From the NCBI GenBank assembly GCA_029959085.1, contig JARWIR010000010.1, positions 7,771,001-7,835,000 on the forward strand: a stretch of DNA of 64,000 bases, read 5' to 3'. The DNA is from Nemophila menziesii (taxonomy: Eukaryota > Streptophyta > Magnoliopsida > Boraginales > Hydrophyllaceae). Shown one piece after another: positions 45,503-55,969 of this stretch. The position numbers were made by a program, and so were the translations under genes. Below the pieces are notes generated by a model. That model saw only the letters and a program-made list of their open reading frames with translations. It ran no database searches and was not told where the DNA came from. Numbering within the stretch: the stretch's first letter is position 1; every line of letters starts with the position of its first letter.

Positions 45503-46711
45503 ATGACTAAAAGAACATAAATATTATCTAACAAGTTGGAGGTGAAGAAAAGCATGGTATTGGGTTAAATTGTGAAGAAATCAAATAACAAAGGTTCTAG
45601 TTCTACAGCTAAGGGTAAATACGATGTTGAAGATGGAGGTAAGCTAGCTATGTTTGATACAGTTGGAAAAAGGCTTTACTTTTATTCAAAGGAGAAAACA
45701 CAACCTCCACCCTTTAAAGGTCCTACACCCATGGATAAAGAGAAAGATTCTAAGGCCTTAAGAGCTTCTGCAGAAAAACAATTAAAGGAACTACCGTTTG
45801 CTTATGAGAAAGTATTCAATGAAGAATTTAGTGCAGGAGAATATAAGAGATTCTTGGAGCTTGGTGAAAAATTGGGTTGGTCTACGTTCATGGTAAGACG
45901 TTCTGAATTATGTCATGAGTTAGTTTTGGAATTCTATTTAGGCCTCTTTAGCCGAGATAGTAAAGGTTGTGTTCCGATTAGAGGAAATATAGTTCCTTTC
46001 ACAGTTAATGAGATTAGAAACCACTTCATGATTAAGAAATTAATTGGCTATTGCAAGTATAGTGAAGCGGTTGCTAAACAAAAAATCTTTGATGAGGGAT
46101 TACTTTTTGAGCATGTTTTAGACAAGGAAAAAGTGCAATCACATAAGGGAGAATTGAAGGCACCTTGGCCTAACAAATATCTTCAACTGGATGCTAGCGT
46201 TTAGCACAATTTCCTTATTCCTAATGTCTTTGGAAACACACGAACTTGGGATGTGACTAAGAAGAACGCTCTACTTTTGGATTGTATTTTGAGAGGAGAA
46301 GAAGTGGATGTGGCACAGTTGATCTATGAGGGGGTGATGTAATTTTCGGTCTCTCCTAAATCAGTTTTTAATGTTAAACTTCCTACTATGATCACGTGTC
46401 TTGTGCGAAACGCGAATGTTATATTGGGTGAAGAAGAGAAACTCGAATTTAAGAAGAATGATATTGATAATTCTTGGATCATGGAAGTCTTGAGAAGAGC
46501 GAGTTCTACGCAAATCTCAAAAGAAGAAATGGAGAAAAGTTGGCAAGAGAAGATGGAGGAGCGATTAAACAATTTCAAAGCAGCTCAAACTTCCTTAGCC
46601 AATGATGTGGCACAAATCAACGCTAATCAAGTGCACATCATGAAACTCCTTGAGCAATTAACGAATGATCGAGCAAATCCTACCTTGGATGTCAATAATG
46701 CGAGGCAATAA
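45503..46711 (+). pseudogene. Copy B env-position ORF (plant transposon-protein-like)
   Basis: By comparison with copies A and C the ORF starts at ATG 45503 (MTKRT, then a stop). The longest open piece is 45572-46204 with a basic Ser-rich leader, LPFAYEKVFNEEFSAGEYKR, LCHELVLEFYLGLFSRDSKG, VPIRGNIVPFTVNEIRNHF and LKAPWPNKYLQLDASV. After stops at 46202 and 46339 it continues with MITCLVRNANVILGEEEK and a coiled-coil-like end (LANDVAQINANQVHIMKLLE). The ELV-x-EFY and VRG-x-x-V-x-F pattern recalls the plant transposon-protein domain. No signal peptide or membrane helix is visible. Confidence 0.65.
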
Positions 46712-47574
46712 GCCTCGAGAGTATGTTCTCTTTCTTCCTTACCATTTCTGAAAATGCCTTTATCTGCTAATTTTAATTTCTTTTTCGAGTCGTGGGGACA
46801 CGGCTCATTATTGAGTTGGGGGTGTGGGGATTCGTTGTCTCTCATCTCCATTTTTCTGTTTTTAGGTAGAAATTTAAATTTTTTTGATACATGGGAATTA
46901 GATGTAGAGTGTGTTTAATAACTTGAAAGCATAAGCTCAGTGAATTAATGATAGTAAGTAGTATGTTTATGAACTATGTTATTTGTATGCTTTGAGTATT
47001 TGCAGGAAAACACACATTGATAGTAAAGAAAAGATTAGTGAGCAATGCGATAGAAAGTATGTTCGATCTCAGGGAACCTTGAGAAGTGTGTAGGTCGTGA
47101 GATCCAAGCTAGTTGACAAAACCATTTGATGAAAGTGCTAAAGGTAAGAAAATAACGACATTACATGGTGTAGAAAGTGATTAAGGCAGTTCTTTCATAT
47201 TGAAACCACTTGAAGCCTTTTTATACCTTCTCACCTTGTTATTTGGTTTTATATACTTTATCCTTCTCAGCCCATTCTAGCCTTTCTGAAGCTTTTTATT
47301 CAGACACGTTATAAGCCATATCCCTTTAGATTATAGGACTTTTCCATATGACCCGCACTCGAATCGCGATGCATAGACAGTTGTTTTAGAGCTTGAGTTT
47401 GGGGTGGTGGGTCCACCATTATGGGAATTGTTATTGGGATGGGATTTTTGAGCTTATTAATTGTGCTATGTTCTTTATATTGATGATGATTCACAGGATT
47501 TTATTGTAACCCTTTGTCGGGGTAATAGTGAATGAAAAAGAAGCTACGAGCTAAATTTGCCAACAAGGGCATAA

Positions 47575-47575
<1 letters not shown>

Positions 47576-47648
<73 letters not shown>
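47576..47648. repeat. (TA)n microsatellite, about 35 units
   Basis: Almost pure TA repeat inside copy B. Copies A and C have A-rich, non-repeated sequence at this place. Confidence 0.97.
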
Positions 47649-47650
<2 letters not shown>

Positions 47651-48320
47651 CAAAAATAGCGTGATATCTCAACATTAAAAAGAGAGTCATAGCTTAAGAA
47701 ATTGATTTGAAAAGAAAATATATATTCGGACCGGCAAAGTGGAATTTTGAGTGAACATCGTATGCTTTAATTGGGTTATTGGGGATGCTAAATTGTGCAT
47801 CAAGGAATTCATTGGGTTGAATGAGAAATTTTTTATGAGAGTAACTCAAGCTCTAGGGCAATTCGTTGATGGCTAGTGAGGAGAGAGCCCAAAAGCTCAC
47901 TTTAAATTATCCAAATATACTATCATGCCGTACCTAAGCCTAAATTACAACCTTGAAGACCTTTTGATTCTTTGCTATGTAATCGAGAAGTGATTGAGCC
48001 AATAGAGAGTAGTTAAGTGGATCTTTGAATACTAGTGAAGTTCGATGAACAATCTATAGCTTCCTTGGAGAACTGAGTAAAGTTCCAATCCTTCTTACAT
48101 TGCGAAACTAATCTGATCTTGAATTCAAACCGTGTTGACTATGGATATGAGAAGTGTACAGGTATGTAGTTTATGAATATAATTGCATGAAATTTTCTGA
48201 GTTGTTGCTTCATGTCTATTCTATATATTCTTCTATGTTCTTCCCATTGTGTTGAAAATTACCTAGGTGTGTATTTATAGACTTCCCGTTGTTTTTATCT
48301 TTATCGAGACGATACAACTT

Positions 48321-48334
48321 TGAGTTGGGGGTCT
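48321..48334 (+). promoter_or_regulatory. Copy B 3' polypurine tract
   Basis: TGAGTTGGGGGTCT abuts the 3' LTR start TGATGTATCC. It would prime plus-strand DNA synthesis. A conserved CGATACAACTT precedes it in copies A, B and C. Confidence 0.75.
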
Positions 48335-49885
48335 TGATGTATCCTCATTTGTGATAGATTTATGTTAAGATGAGACATCATTTTTAGTGATTTAGAAGTC
48401 TTTCTAATCGTTTTTCTTGAGAAATAGTGCACTTTCCTATTTTGAGTCTTGATTTAGTAAAATGATAATTTTAGAGCATATTGGGTCTAATTATATATTT
48501 AGTGTAAAGTTTTAAAGATAATATGGAGATTAATTAGAGTCCAAGTCAAAGACTACAAGATATGGAAAGAGATAAGCATGAAAATTGGAGATAAGGAAAC
48601 AAAAGCTAAAAACATGGAAAAGGAAAAGCTGCCTTAATCCTGAATTTCTGCAGCTACGACCACAAATCATCTTATATATCAAAATCGGTGTGGAATTTGG
48701 TGAAACGGTCAAGAGCTAAGTTGAAGATCTTTCCGAGACGATGAATATCGACTACTCATACGCGTCAAACGGATGCGTATTGAAGCTGCTAGGACCAAAA
48801 CAAAAACGGGTCTAATTTCATGTTTTAGGGTTACGAATTTGAGTTGGGCTTGGAGTCCACTACTTACCTTCTCCTTCAAGAAAACGAATTAGGTCTTCTA
48901 AACAAATATAAATACACCCTTATATCACTTGTAAATCATCCTTGCTCATCCTTGCCTCATATTAATTAGTTCTTAAGGTTTTATTCTTCCAAGTTATTGT
49001 AGAGAGCAAGATGATGTCTTTTATTATTTCCTTTAGTTTAATTCCTTCAGGTATGAACTAAACCTCCCATAGCTTGGGTTTTGCATCATGTATAATCTTT
49101 GAATTCTAATTTCTTTCTATCCAAGTTTCTTTGGGAATTTCATGTTTTAATCTGATATTAGCTGCTTACCTTTATATTTGTTTATGTGTTTTGATTTAAT
49201 GACTGTTTTCCTTGCTAGTGCACGAGTATAGGATTACCTTAATAGTAGTTAGATGATCGCCTTAGCTGGGTGTCTAATTATTGAAACCCCACATAACGTC
49301 TAGTGTCGATATTAGTCCTGACAACACTAATTCTAACTAGATAGTCATTAGGGTATAATTTAATCACTATCACCATGTATGAAAATTGATTGCTTAGGGC
49401 CTTAGTAGTGCAGGATAACCCTATTTGAACCAGCCTCGTGGTGTGTCCGTAGCCCCCTTAGTCGCTCTCAAGGTCTAAGGTATGGGAATTTAGAATCCTG
49501 ACTAAATATCTAAAGAGCTAATTATCTCCCTTATTAACTAAATTTGATTGAAAGAATTAATAGGATTAGTACATACTAGCAAAACCTAAGCTATACTTCT
49601 CATCTCATATTTCTTCGTATTTAATTTACTGTCTTTATTTTCCGTAGTTTAATTTAGTAATTTCGAATTTATTCTCTTTTATTTTTTCTGTCTTTTAATT
49701 ATTTGCTTCTTACTCGTTATTACTACCCATTCGATTAACACACTTATTCCCTGAGAACGAACTTTCTTATCATTAAAACTTGCATACGTCCTGTAATATT
49801 TGCAGTACTGTGCCTGTCTAGGGTGAGAGTGCATTGTTTTCTGACTTATTATTTATCTTATTTTATCACACCCTAGGCGACACCA
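48335..49885 (+). mobile_element. Copy B 3' LTR, 1551 bp
   Basis: It runs from TGATGTATCC to GGCGACACCA, the same ends as the 5' LTR except one base at the start. GTTAC follows, and then the LINE-2 RT frame resumes. Confidence 0.9.
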
Positions 49886-49890
49886 GTTAC

Positions 49891-50880
49891 CCAAGCTTTA
49901 ACTTCACTTATTGAATATTATGTTGAGCTAGGAATGTTGCAAGGCAATAAATTAGCAAAACAAGCACCTGAGATAACTCATTTGCTCTTTGCAGATGATA
50001 GCCTTTTCTTTCTTGAAGCTAATCAATATAATGTGGAAATTTTCATTACTGATCTGCATTGGTACTGCTTTGCTTCAGGTCAGAAAATAAATTTAAATAA
50101 GAGTGGAGTGTTGTTCAGCAAAAACACTCCTCAATTACTCAAGAATAGTTTGTGTAATACTTTAAGAATGAATCAGCTTAATGATCTTGGTAAATACCTA
50201 AGATGCTCAATAAAAGTGGGAAAAAAGTCTTGATTAAGGCTATTATAGGGGCTATACCTACTTTTATAATGTCTGTTCTTTTGATTCCAAAAAAACTTGC
50301 TTCTCGCATTACTTCACTTGTCTCTGACTTTTATTGGGATAATAGAGGGGAGAAAAGGTGCCATTGGATTAAATGGCAAACTCTAATGTCATCAAAGGAT
50401 GATGGGGGGTTTGGGCTTTAAGGATTTTCATACTCAAAATCTTGCTCTATTGGCCTCTAATTCATGGAAGTTCTTAAATAATGAAAACTCTCTTTTATTC
50501 AAAGTGTTTAAAGGGAAATATTTCCCTAATGAGGGTTTCTTAAATTCTTCTCTTCAATCAAATTGTTCTTGGGGCTATAAAAGCCTTATAGAAGGTAGAA
50601 ACCGTTTTTTGAAAGATTTGGTTTGGTCTGTTGGAAATGGTAAGTATATTAATGTGTGGAATGATAAGTGGGTCCCTATTGACTCACAACTGATTAAACC
50701 ACAAGGTTGCTTAGTGGAATGTGTTTCTGACTTGTTTGAAAGTTGCAACTCTAAGTGGAATGTGAACTTGTTGAATGAATTATTTGAACCACAGGTTGTA
50801 GCAACCATAACTTGTCTTGAAATACCTTCAATAACTTGTGATGACACTCCTTTTTGGAATCTCTCAAAAAGTGGTGAGGT
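49891..50880 (+). pseudogene. LINE-2 reverse transcriptase, part after the insertion
   Basis: It resumes with TQALTSLIEYYVELGMLQG, then ITHLLFADDSLFFLEA (active site FADD), KINLNKSGVLFSKNTP and the thumb (KVLIKAIIGAIPTFIMSVLL, SDFYWDN). Frameshifts occur near 50210 and 50405. Joined with the piece ending at 40136 it accounts for one continuous RT domain. Confidence 0.85.
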
Positions 50881-51300
50881 TACAGTTAAAGATTGTTATA
50901 AAAAGTTATGGAGGGCTCAACGTATTGGTTCTACTGTTAAAACTAAAGATAAGGGCAGTCCTTCTTTTCATTTGGATGCTATTGATTGGAGGTTTATTTG
51001 GAAAATTTTGTGTGGAAATGTAATGAGAATGGACTCGCAACAAATTATAATAGATTTTTGAGGAAATCTATTAAATCTCCAATGTGTACTTTATGTGAAA
51101 TTGAAGAAGAAACAACTGAACACTTGTTGTTTCACTGTCCATGGGCTCGGGCAGTATGGATAGCTTGTCCTCTTAATTTTATTTCAAAAGTTGAACCTTC
51201 TAGCAATTTTAAAAAGTGGGCTTCTTTTGTAAGGAAGTGTGCCACTGATAAATATGAGATTATTGATGATTTAGGGGAAATTGCTTGTTTTTTGGCATGG
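50881..51300 (+). pseudogene. LINE-2 zf-RVT region
   Basis: FWNLSKSGEVTVKDCYKKLW, WRFIWKILC, CTLCEIEEETTEHLLFHCPW and WASFVRKC give the standard post-RT zinc-binding module (C-x2-C-x7-H-x4-C type). A frameshift lies near 51010, where the frames 50399-51061 and 50986-51948 overlap. Confidence 0.8.
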
Positions 51301-51948
51301 TTTATTTGGAAAGGTCGAAATGAATTCATTTTTCGTGGTATAGTCCCTAACCCAATCAAAACGGTGCAAATTTGTAATATAGCCTATGGTGAGTTCATTA
51401 AAGCTAATGCTAAAGAACGTGAGGCTAATTTGAACATAAATCATTCGCAAAATGATTTAGAAACAAGAAATAATAGACCACGGTCTAATTCAATGGTAAA
51501 TGATGGTAATTTATTGGATTCTCCCAGTGATAATAGGAATAATTCAAAGTTGAAACCTCCCTTTTTAGGGGAGTATAAAATAAACTGTGATGCTTCAGTG
51601 AATCAAAACTCTTATAAATCTGCCTTTGCTTGTGTTATGCGTGATTCTGCAAGTTTTGTGATTGAAGGAGTGGCTAAGGAAGTTTACTCTAACTCAGTAG
51701 TGGAAGCTGAAGGAAGGGGAATCTTTAAGGCTTGTCAAATGGCTTCAAACTACCCTTCTGGAACTGTCACTATAGAGAATCATAACCTTAGTTTGATTAA
51801 TCAAATTAATGCTAAGTGTAATATTGAGAGTAGAACTAAGATTTTAGTTGCTAATATTGTCTCTTGTATGAACTTGTATAACATTAAAATCTCTTTTGTA
51901 AAGAGGTCCAAAAATAGGGTGGCTGATTGGGTTGCTAAACACACTTAA
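51301..51948 (+). pseudogene. LINE-2 RNase H domain
   Basis: FIWKGRNEFIFRG is followed by KINCDASVNQNSYKSAFACV, VVEAEGRGIFKACQMA, VTIENHNLSLINQIN and VKRSKNRVADWVAKHT before the stop at 51946. The third acidic position, usually SDN in this family, reads ENH, so the catalytic set may be incomplete. The frame itself is open for 320 codons, the best preserved part of LINE-2. Confidence 0.8.
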
Positions 51949-52091
51949 AGGGGGTTTGTTTGACCTTTGGAGTGCTTTCCCTCCTTCCCAATTAGCTAAT
52001 TTGATTAGGAATGTCTTGGACCAAATTGGTATTGGGTAATCTGTAATATGTTTTGTTTTAATGGTAATTTTCGTTTCTTCACTAAAAAAAA

Positions 52092-52107
52092 AATAACATG
52101 AAAGTCA
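52092..52107. repeat. LINE-2 right target-site duplication
   Basis: AATAACATGAAAGTCA follows the A-rich LINE tail and equals 36606-36621. Confidence 0.9.
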
Positions 52108-52164
52108 AGTTAGAAAATAAAAATGTTTCAAGTAAATGCCTTTGAACTATATCCAACTATAGAA

Positions 52165-52335
52165 TTAAACACATACCGAAACCGAAAAAAACCGAACCGA
52201 ACATATAGCGAACCGAAAACCGAACTGATAAAAACCGTTCGGTTCGGTACCGACACCTTTAAAAACCGAATCATTCGGTTTCCTTTTCGGTTATGGCCGA
52301 AAACCGTGAGCCAAACTGAACCGTACTCACCCCTA
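52165..52335. mobile_element. hAT-like right arm with CGGTTCGGT repeats
   Basis: Repeated ACCGAACCGAAC, CCGTTCGGTTCGGTACCG and AACCGAATCATTCGG motifs end in GTACTCACCCCTA, the inverse of the terminus at 29285 (TAGGGGTGAGTA). No left arm lies nearby. Removing LINE-2 leaves only about 60 bp between this arm and the 36605 side of the LINE insertion point, so the target of LINE-2 lay inside or beside this arm's element. Confidence 0.5.
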
Positions 52336-52439
52336 CACTATATATACTAAATCTCTTCCCATCAAAAGCTTCTCAAATCCTTAAATCCTCATCATGTTAA
52401 ATTCATGTAACTCATTCTCTCTTTCCTCTCAAGTTAACT

Positions 52440-53050
52440 ACAATGTGGATCAATTTTTTTACGAGCTTGCTCCAGAAAACTTGGAAGATCTTTCAAATTA
52501 AGTCATCATAACCTATTTCCCACAACCTGGGAGGTATATCACTCTATTTTCCCTCTCAAACACAAATGTCTTTAAACTGCTAAAATCCAAAGGCCTTATA
52601 GATTTCTTCTCAATAGAACTAACTATGTCCACATGCCTTGTTAAAAAATTCTATCGCAACATGATTTATGTTTAAGATCTCCATGAAGTCCGCTTTGGTG
52701 TTCAAGGACAAGAAGTCATTATCAATCGGACTATACTAATAGAAACATTAAATTTCAAAGAAGGAAGGCTACTTGTGTTCTTCAAGGAAAATCCTTGAAA
52801 AACATAGGAAATAAAACTATGTAACCTATTCAAGAGTTTTTTTATCCCTTTGATAATGGAACCTCGCCTTCCTCCTTACCAAACAAAAACTATAACGTCA
52901 AGCTTTGGGTTTCTCATAATCAACTCTAAAATGGTATCCTTGTCAAGTCAAAAAATGATGGTCGTCTTGGAAACTTTGAGGCACTTTTACTTTATGACAT
53001 CTATAAAGAAATTTAAGTATATTGGACATTTTCCATCATTTTCCACATGA
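52440..53050 (+). pseudogene. Decayed env-position-like ORF remnant
   Basis: Plus-strand pieces read FYELAPENLEDLSN, FKLLKSKGLIDFFSIELTMS, TCLVKKFYRNMIY and EVRFGVQGQEVIINRTILIE. The order resembles the plant transposon-protein domain seen in the env position of copies A-C (V-x-EFY then V-x-G-x-x-V). Stops and shifts are frequent. It could be the 3' part of an element whose LTR is the one ending at 54031. Weak assignment. Confidence 0.35.
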
Positions 53051-53269
53051 AAGTTTGAAAAAATGATAGTACTCAACATTTTATCAATTTATCAGCAAAT
53101 AAAAGAGAAAAAATGTTTGGAGAGAAGAGAAAAAGGTTTTCACCCAAGTTTATCATTCTCCACCATTTTACAACCATTCCATTTTGTATATTAAGTTAAT
53201 TTTATTTTGTTTCATTTTCTAAACATGATTTTAGTATTAGTATTATTTTATTTTCATTTATTTAGTATG

Positions 53270-54031
53270 CACTAAACCTCTTTTTCTTGAGTCTTGCAAT
53301 GGGTATGAAACCTAATTAAATATTTCTATGTTATATGGATTTGAGATATTTTAATATTGAAATGAATTGAGGTTTATTTTCCATTGATTATATATTTATG
53401 CGTATTTTCAATTTATTCCTTGATCACGTGTTGGGTAGTAATAGACTTTTGGCTTACACCCGGGAAGGGTGTCGGATGTTAGAACTAGTATATAAGTGTC
53501 TAGTATGCGATAGTGAACTGGGAAGTCTTGCATAACTAGATAGTCAATAGGGTTAGGACTTAAATCATCCAAAAATATTTTAGTGTCACTCAGGAGGGGT
53601 CTCTAGTGAAGTAGGATTACTTTCTAAGCAACCCGGTAAGGAGTTCGAGAGACTTTTGAGTCCCGGCTAATGTGAAAAGCCTAATTCACATTATTCACAT
53701 AATTACCAGGAGGATTACCCGTAAGAATCAAGCATACTTCTCATCCCTTCTTCTCTTTTAGCATTTTAATTATTTATATTTTAGTTAATATTTACATTTA
53801 TTGCAAATTAGTCCCTTAAATAAAAATCCAACATATATTATTTATTTTATTGTCAATTCTTAGCAACTTTACATTATCATACTCTCGTAAACACATTAAT
53901 GTAACTTTGATAGATCCCGTGGAGACGATAAACCCTTGTACTTATATTTATTACTTGTCAACGACCCGTTCACTTGCGGGAAGTCATCCTCCTTGAGTGT
54001 TGATAATGTATCGCACCTTAGGGGATGACAA
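53270..54031 (+). mobile_element. Element D 5' LTR, right part
   Basis: The U5-like portion has the layout of the other LTRs here (GGAAGGGTGTCGG hairpin-like stretch, CTAGATAGTCAATAGGGTT, then GTGGAGACGATAAACCCTTG) and ends GGGGATGACA six bases before a primer site. The start of the LTR is not found; it may lie between 53050 and 53270. Confidence 0.55.
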
Positions 54032-54037
54032 GTTTTT

Positions 54038-54055
54038 GGCGCCACTACCGAGGAC
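54038..54055 (+). other. Element D primer-binding site, tRNA-Asp type
   Basis: TGGCGCCACTACCGAGGA is a degraded form of the site in copy B (41682), with the same six-base spacing from the LTR. Confidence 0.65.
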
Positions 54056-54129
54056 TATAGCATTGTGTTTTTGTTAGTATTTTAGTGTTCAGTTTTTTTG
54101 TTTTACATGTTATTTTTGTCTATAGATTT

Positions 54130-55726
54130 AGCGGTGCATACCTAAACAATCAAAAGAGAGAAATGTAAGTCGTGAATATGAATTGAGCGAACCCTCTTAA
54201 CAATCAAGTTCAAGGTATCCATGAGCCACGAATACCTTTTCGTGTTCAACCGTTAGGGATTCACCCTCCAATCATTCAATCCACGAGATTTAGGCCCGAT
54301 AAGGGCATGCTTAGTCAATTTTCAAGTTATGGGAATTATAGTGGAGTAGTACACCAAGCCCAGTCCAGGCCGTTCAAAAGTTTATGCAAATTTTTGACGT
54401 CTGTATTACTCAAGGTGTTACAAGGGAGCAAATTTATTACTTTATGTTCCAATTATTTTTTACCGGTGGTGCTAGTAATTGGCTATACCGTCACCATCTA
54501 AAGAAATCCATGATTGGGATGCACTTCAAGGACGATACTTAGAATGTTACTATCCTCAAAGCATGAGGATGAAAGATCAAGTAGAGCTTACTAATTTCAA
54601 ACAAGATAATGGAAAAAGTGTAAAAGCAATATGGACAAGATTTCAACAACAATAAACAATGTTCCCTCTTTATGGGTACACTCATATGATGCAGCTTTCC
54701 ATGCTTTACAATGGACTTAATAGAAATTCTATGATAAGAGACTATAATCTTGGAGGAGGTTGTTCTGTATCAATGAATCCTCTTCAAGCCGTTGATTGTA
54801 TGGAGAAAATTATTGACACTGAGAAAAGTTGGCCTACATTACAAGCCCTAAGGGGTAATTTACATGTTTATGGTGAGACAAAAATAGAAGCTAAGTTCTT
54901 TACATTAGCTGATTGATTGAAACAATTGATATTCGTTGTGCAAGAGGGATTAAAGAGTAAACAACAAGAGATAAAAGTTGTGCAAGAATCTTATGGATGT
55001 TCTAATTGTAAATTTTATGATCATGCTTGGGAATAATGTCAAAGTAATCCTAAATCTACTTTCTTTGTATCTAATCAAAATAATCGATTTTCAATTGGTC
55101 AAGGATTTGGTCAGCCAAATTGTAATCAATCCAGATTTCAGAGATCAAATCCTAATGGGGTGGTAAATCAAAGAAATTATCAAATGCCCCCCAAGGAATT
55201 AACTTCCAAGCTCGACCACAAAATCAATATCAAGGAGGTCAAGGTCATGTGCAAGAAGCTTACCATGAAAGTGTTATTTTTGAAAGCACTCCAATCAAAT
55301 CCACAAGAAGGTAATATTGATGTGTTGCAACAAGCGTTAAGTTCATTTATGATGATGACACAAGAAAATTTGAAGTCGAATCAAGAGACATGGAAGCTCC
55401 ACAATGAAAGGATTAATGAGAATTCTAAGACATTGAAATCGCTTGAAAATAAAGTATCTCATATTACTAACCAATTGAATGTGAGCGCACATGTTCAAGG
55501 CTCTAGAAATTATGAGACTTCACAAAATAAGGAAGATTGTAACACGCTTACTTTAAGGAGTGGAAAACAACTACTCACACCTTTTTCCGTTACACACGAA
55601 GAAGAAGAGTCGATTTTAACTCAAAAACAACAAGTACAACATGTTGTCGAAGAGACAATCGAGTCGGTAATTGTTAATCAGAATATTAAAGAGACTCTGA
55701 AAAAACAAAAGAAGAAGAAGAAATAG
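54130..55726 (+). pseudogene. Element D Gag and Gag-protease linker
   Basis: Plus-strand pieces are PFRVQPLGIHPPIIQ, FRPDKGMLSQFSSYGNYSG, AVQKFMQIFDVCITQGV, MLYNGLNRNSMIRDYNLGGG and MEKIIDTEKSWPTL, followed by a knuckle remnant CSNCKFYDHAWE. The open frame 55160-55726 holds NIDVLQQALSSFMMMTQENL, a coiled-coil-like stretch and LTLRSGKQL, a motif typical of Athila Gag. Stops interrupt the gag domain repeatedly. It is more diverged from copies A-C than they are from each other. Confidence 0.7.
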
Positions 55727-55969
55727 GTAGTTGTGAATGAAAAGAGACCTCCTCCACCATTACCTTCACATATTTAAAACAAGTCAGGTGATAAAGAATT
55801 CAATAATTTTATGAACATCGTGCAAAAGTTACAAATTAACTTCCATTTGTTTAAGCAATCAAGAGAATGCCAAAATATATGAAATTTATAAATGATGTGT
55901 TTTCCAACAAATGCAAGTACATTAAAGGGGAAATGGTTGGTTTAACTGAAAAGTGTAGTCAATTTGCCA

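Larger units (their letters stand above)
46712..48334 (+). other. Copy B non-coding 3' internal region
   Basis: It contains a second tract TTGAGTTGGGGGTGTGGGGA (46811-46830), a conserved block with CGAATCGCGATGCATAGACA (47350-47379) followed by a GGTGGGTCCACC near-palindrome, the TA microsatellite and the 3' polypurine tract. No supported coding. The same order is present in copies A and C. Confidence 0.75.
40137..49885 (+). mobile_element. Copy B: complete Athila-type derivative lacking RT, RNase H and integrase core
   Basis: It is bounded by two LTRs (40137-41675 and 48335-49885) and a 5-bp duplication. Internally it has a tRNA-Asp-type primer site, gag, protease ORF with integrase-like tail, palindrome block, env-position ORF, conserved non-coding 3' region, TA microsatellite and polypurine tract. 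Gag, protease and primer site resemble Athila elements, yet no polymerase or integrase catalytic core is present in any frame. It would depend on enzymes from a relative. It inserted into the RT gene of LINE-2. Confidence 0.85.
36622..52091 (+). mobile_element. LINE-2, full-length L1-type element split by copy B
   Basis: The LINE runs from 36622 to an A-rich tail ending at 52091 and is bounded by a perfect 16-bp duplication. Removing copy B (40137-49885) and one 5-bp duplication leaves about 5.7 kb in proper order: pyrimidine-rich 5' UTR, ORF1 (36863), endonuclease (38175), RT (39180-40136, resuming at 49891), zf-RVT and RNase H (to 51948). Stops and frameshifts are scattered on both sides of the insertion. 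It is the same family as LINE-A. Confidence 0.9.

Noticed and set aside
29285..52335. A single 23-kb hAT element bounded by TAGGGGTGAGTA ends
   Set aside because: The flanking 8-mers CTCAACCT and CACTATAT do not match. Kept only as a hypothesis, not as a feature.
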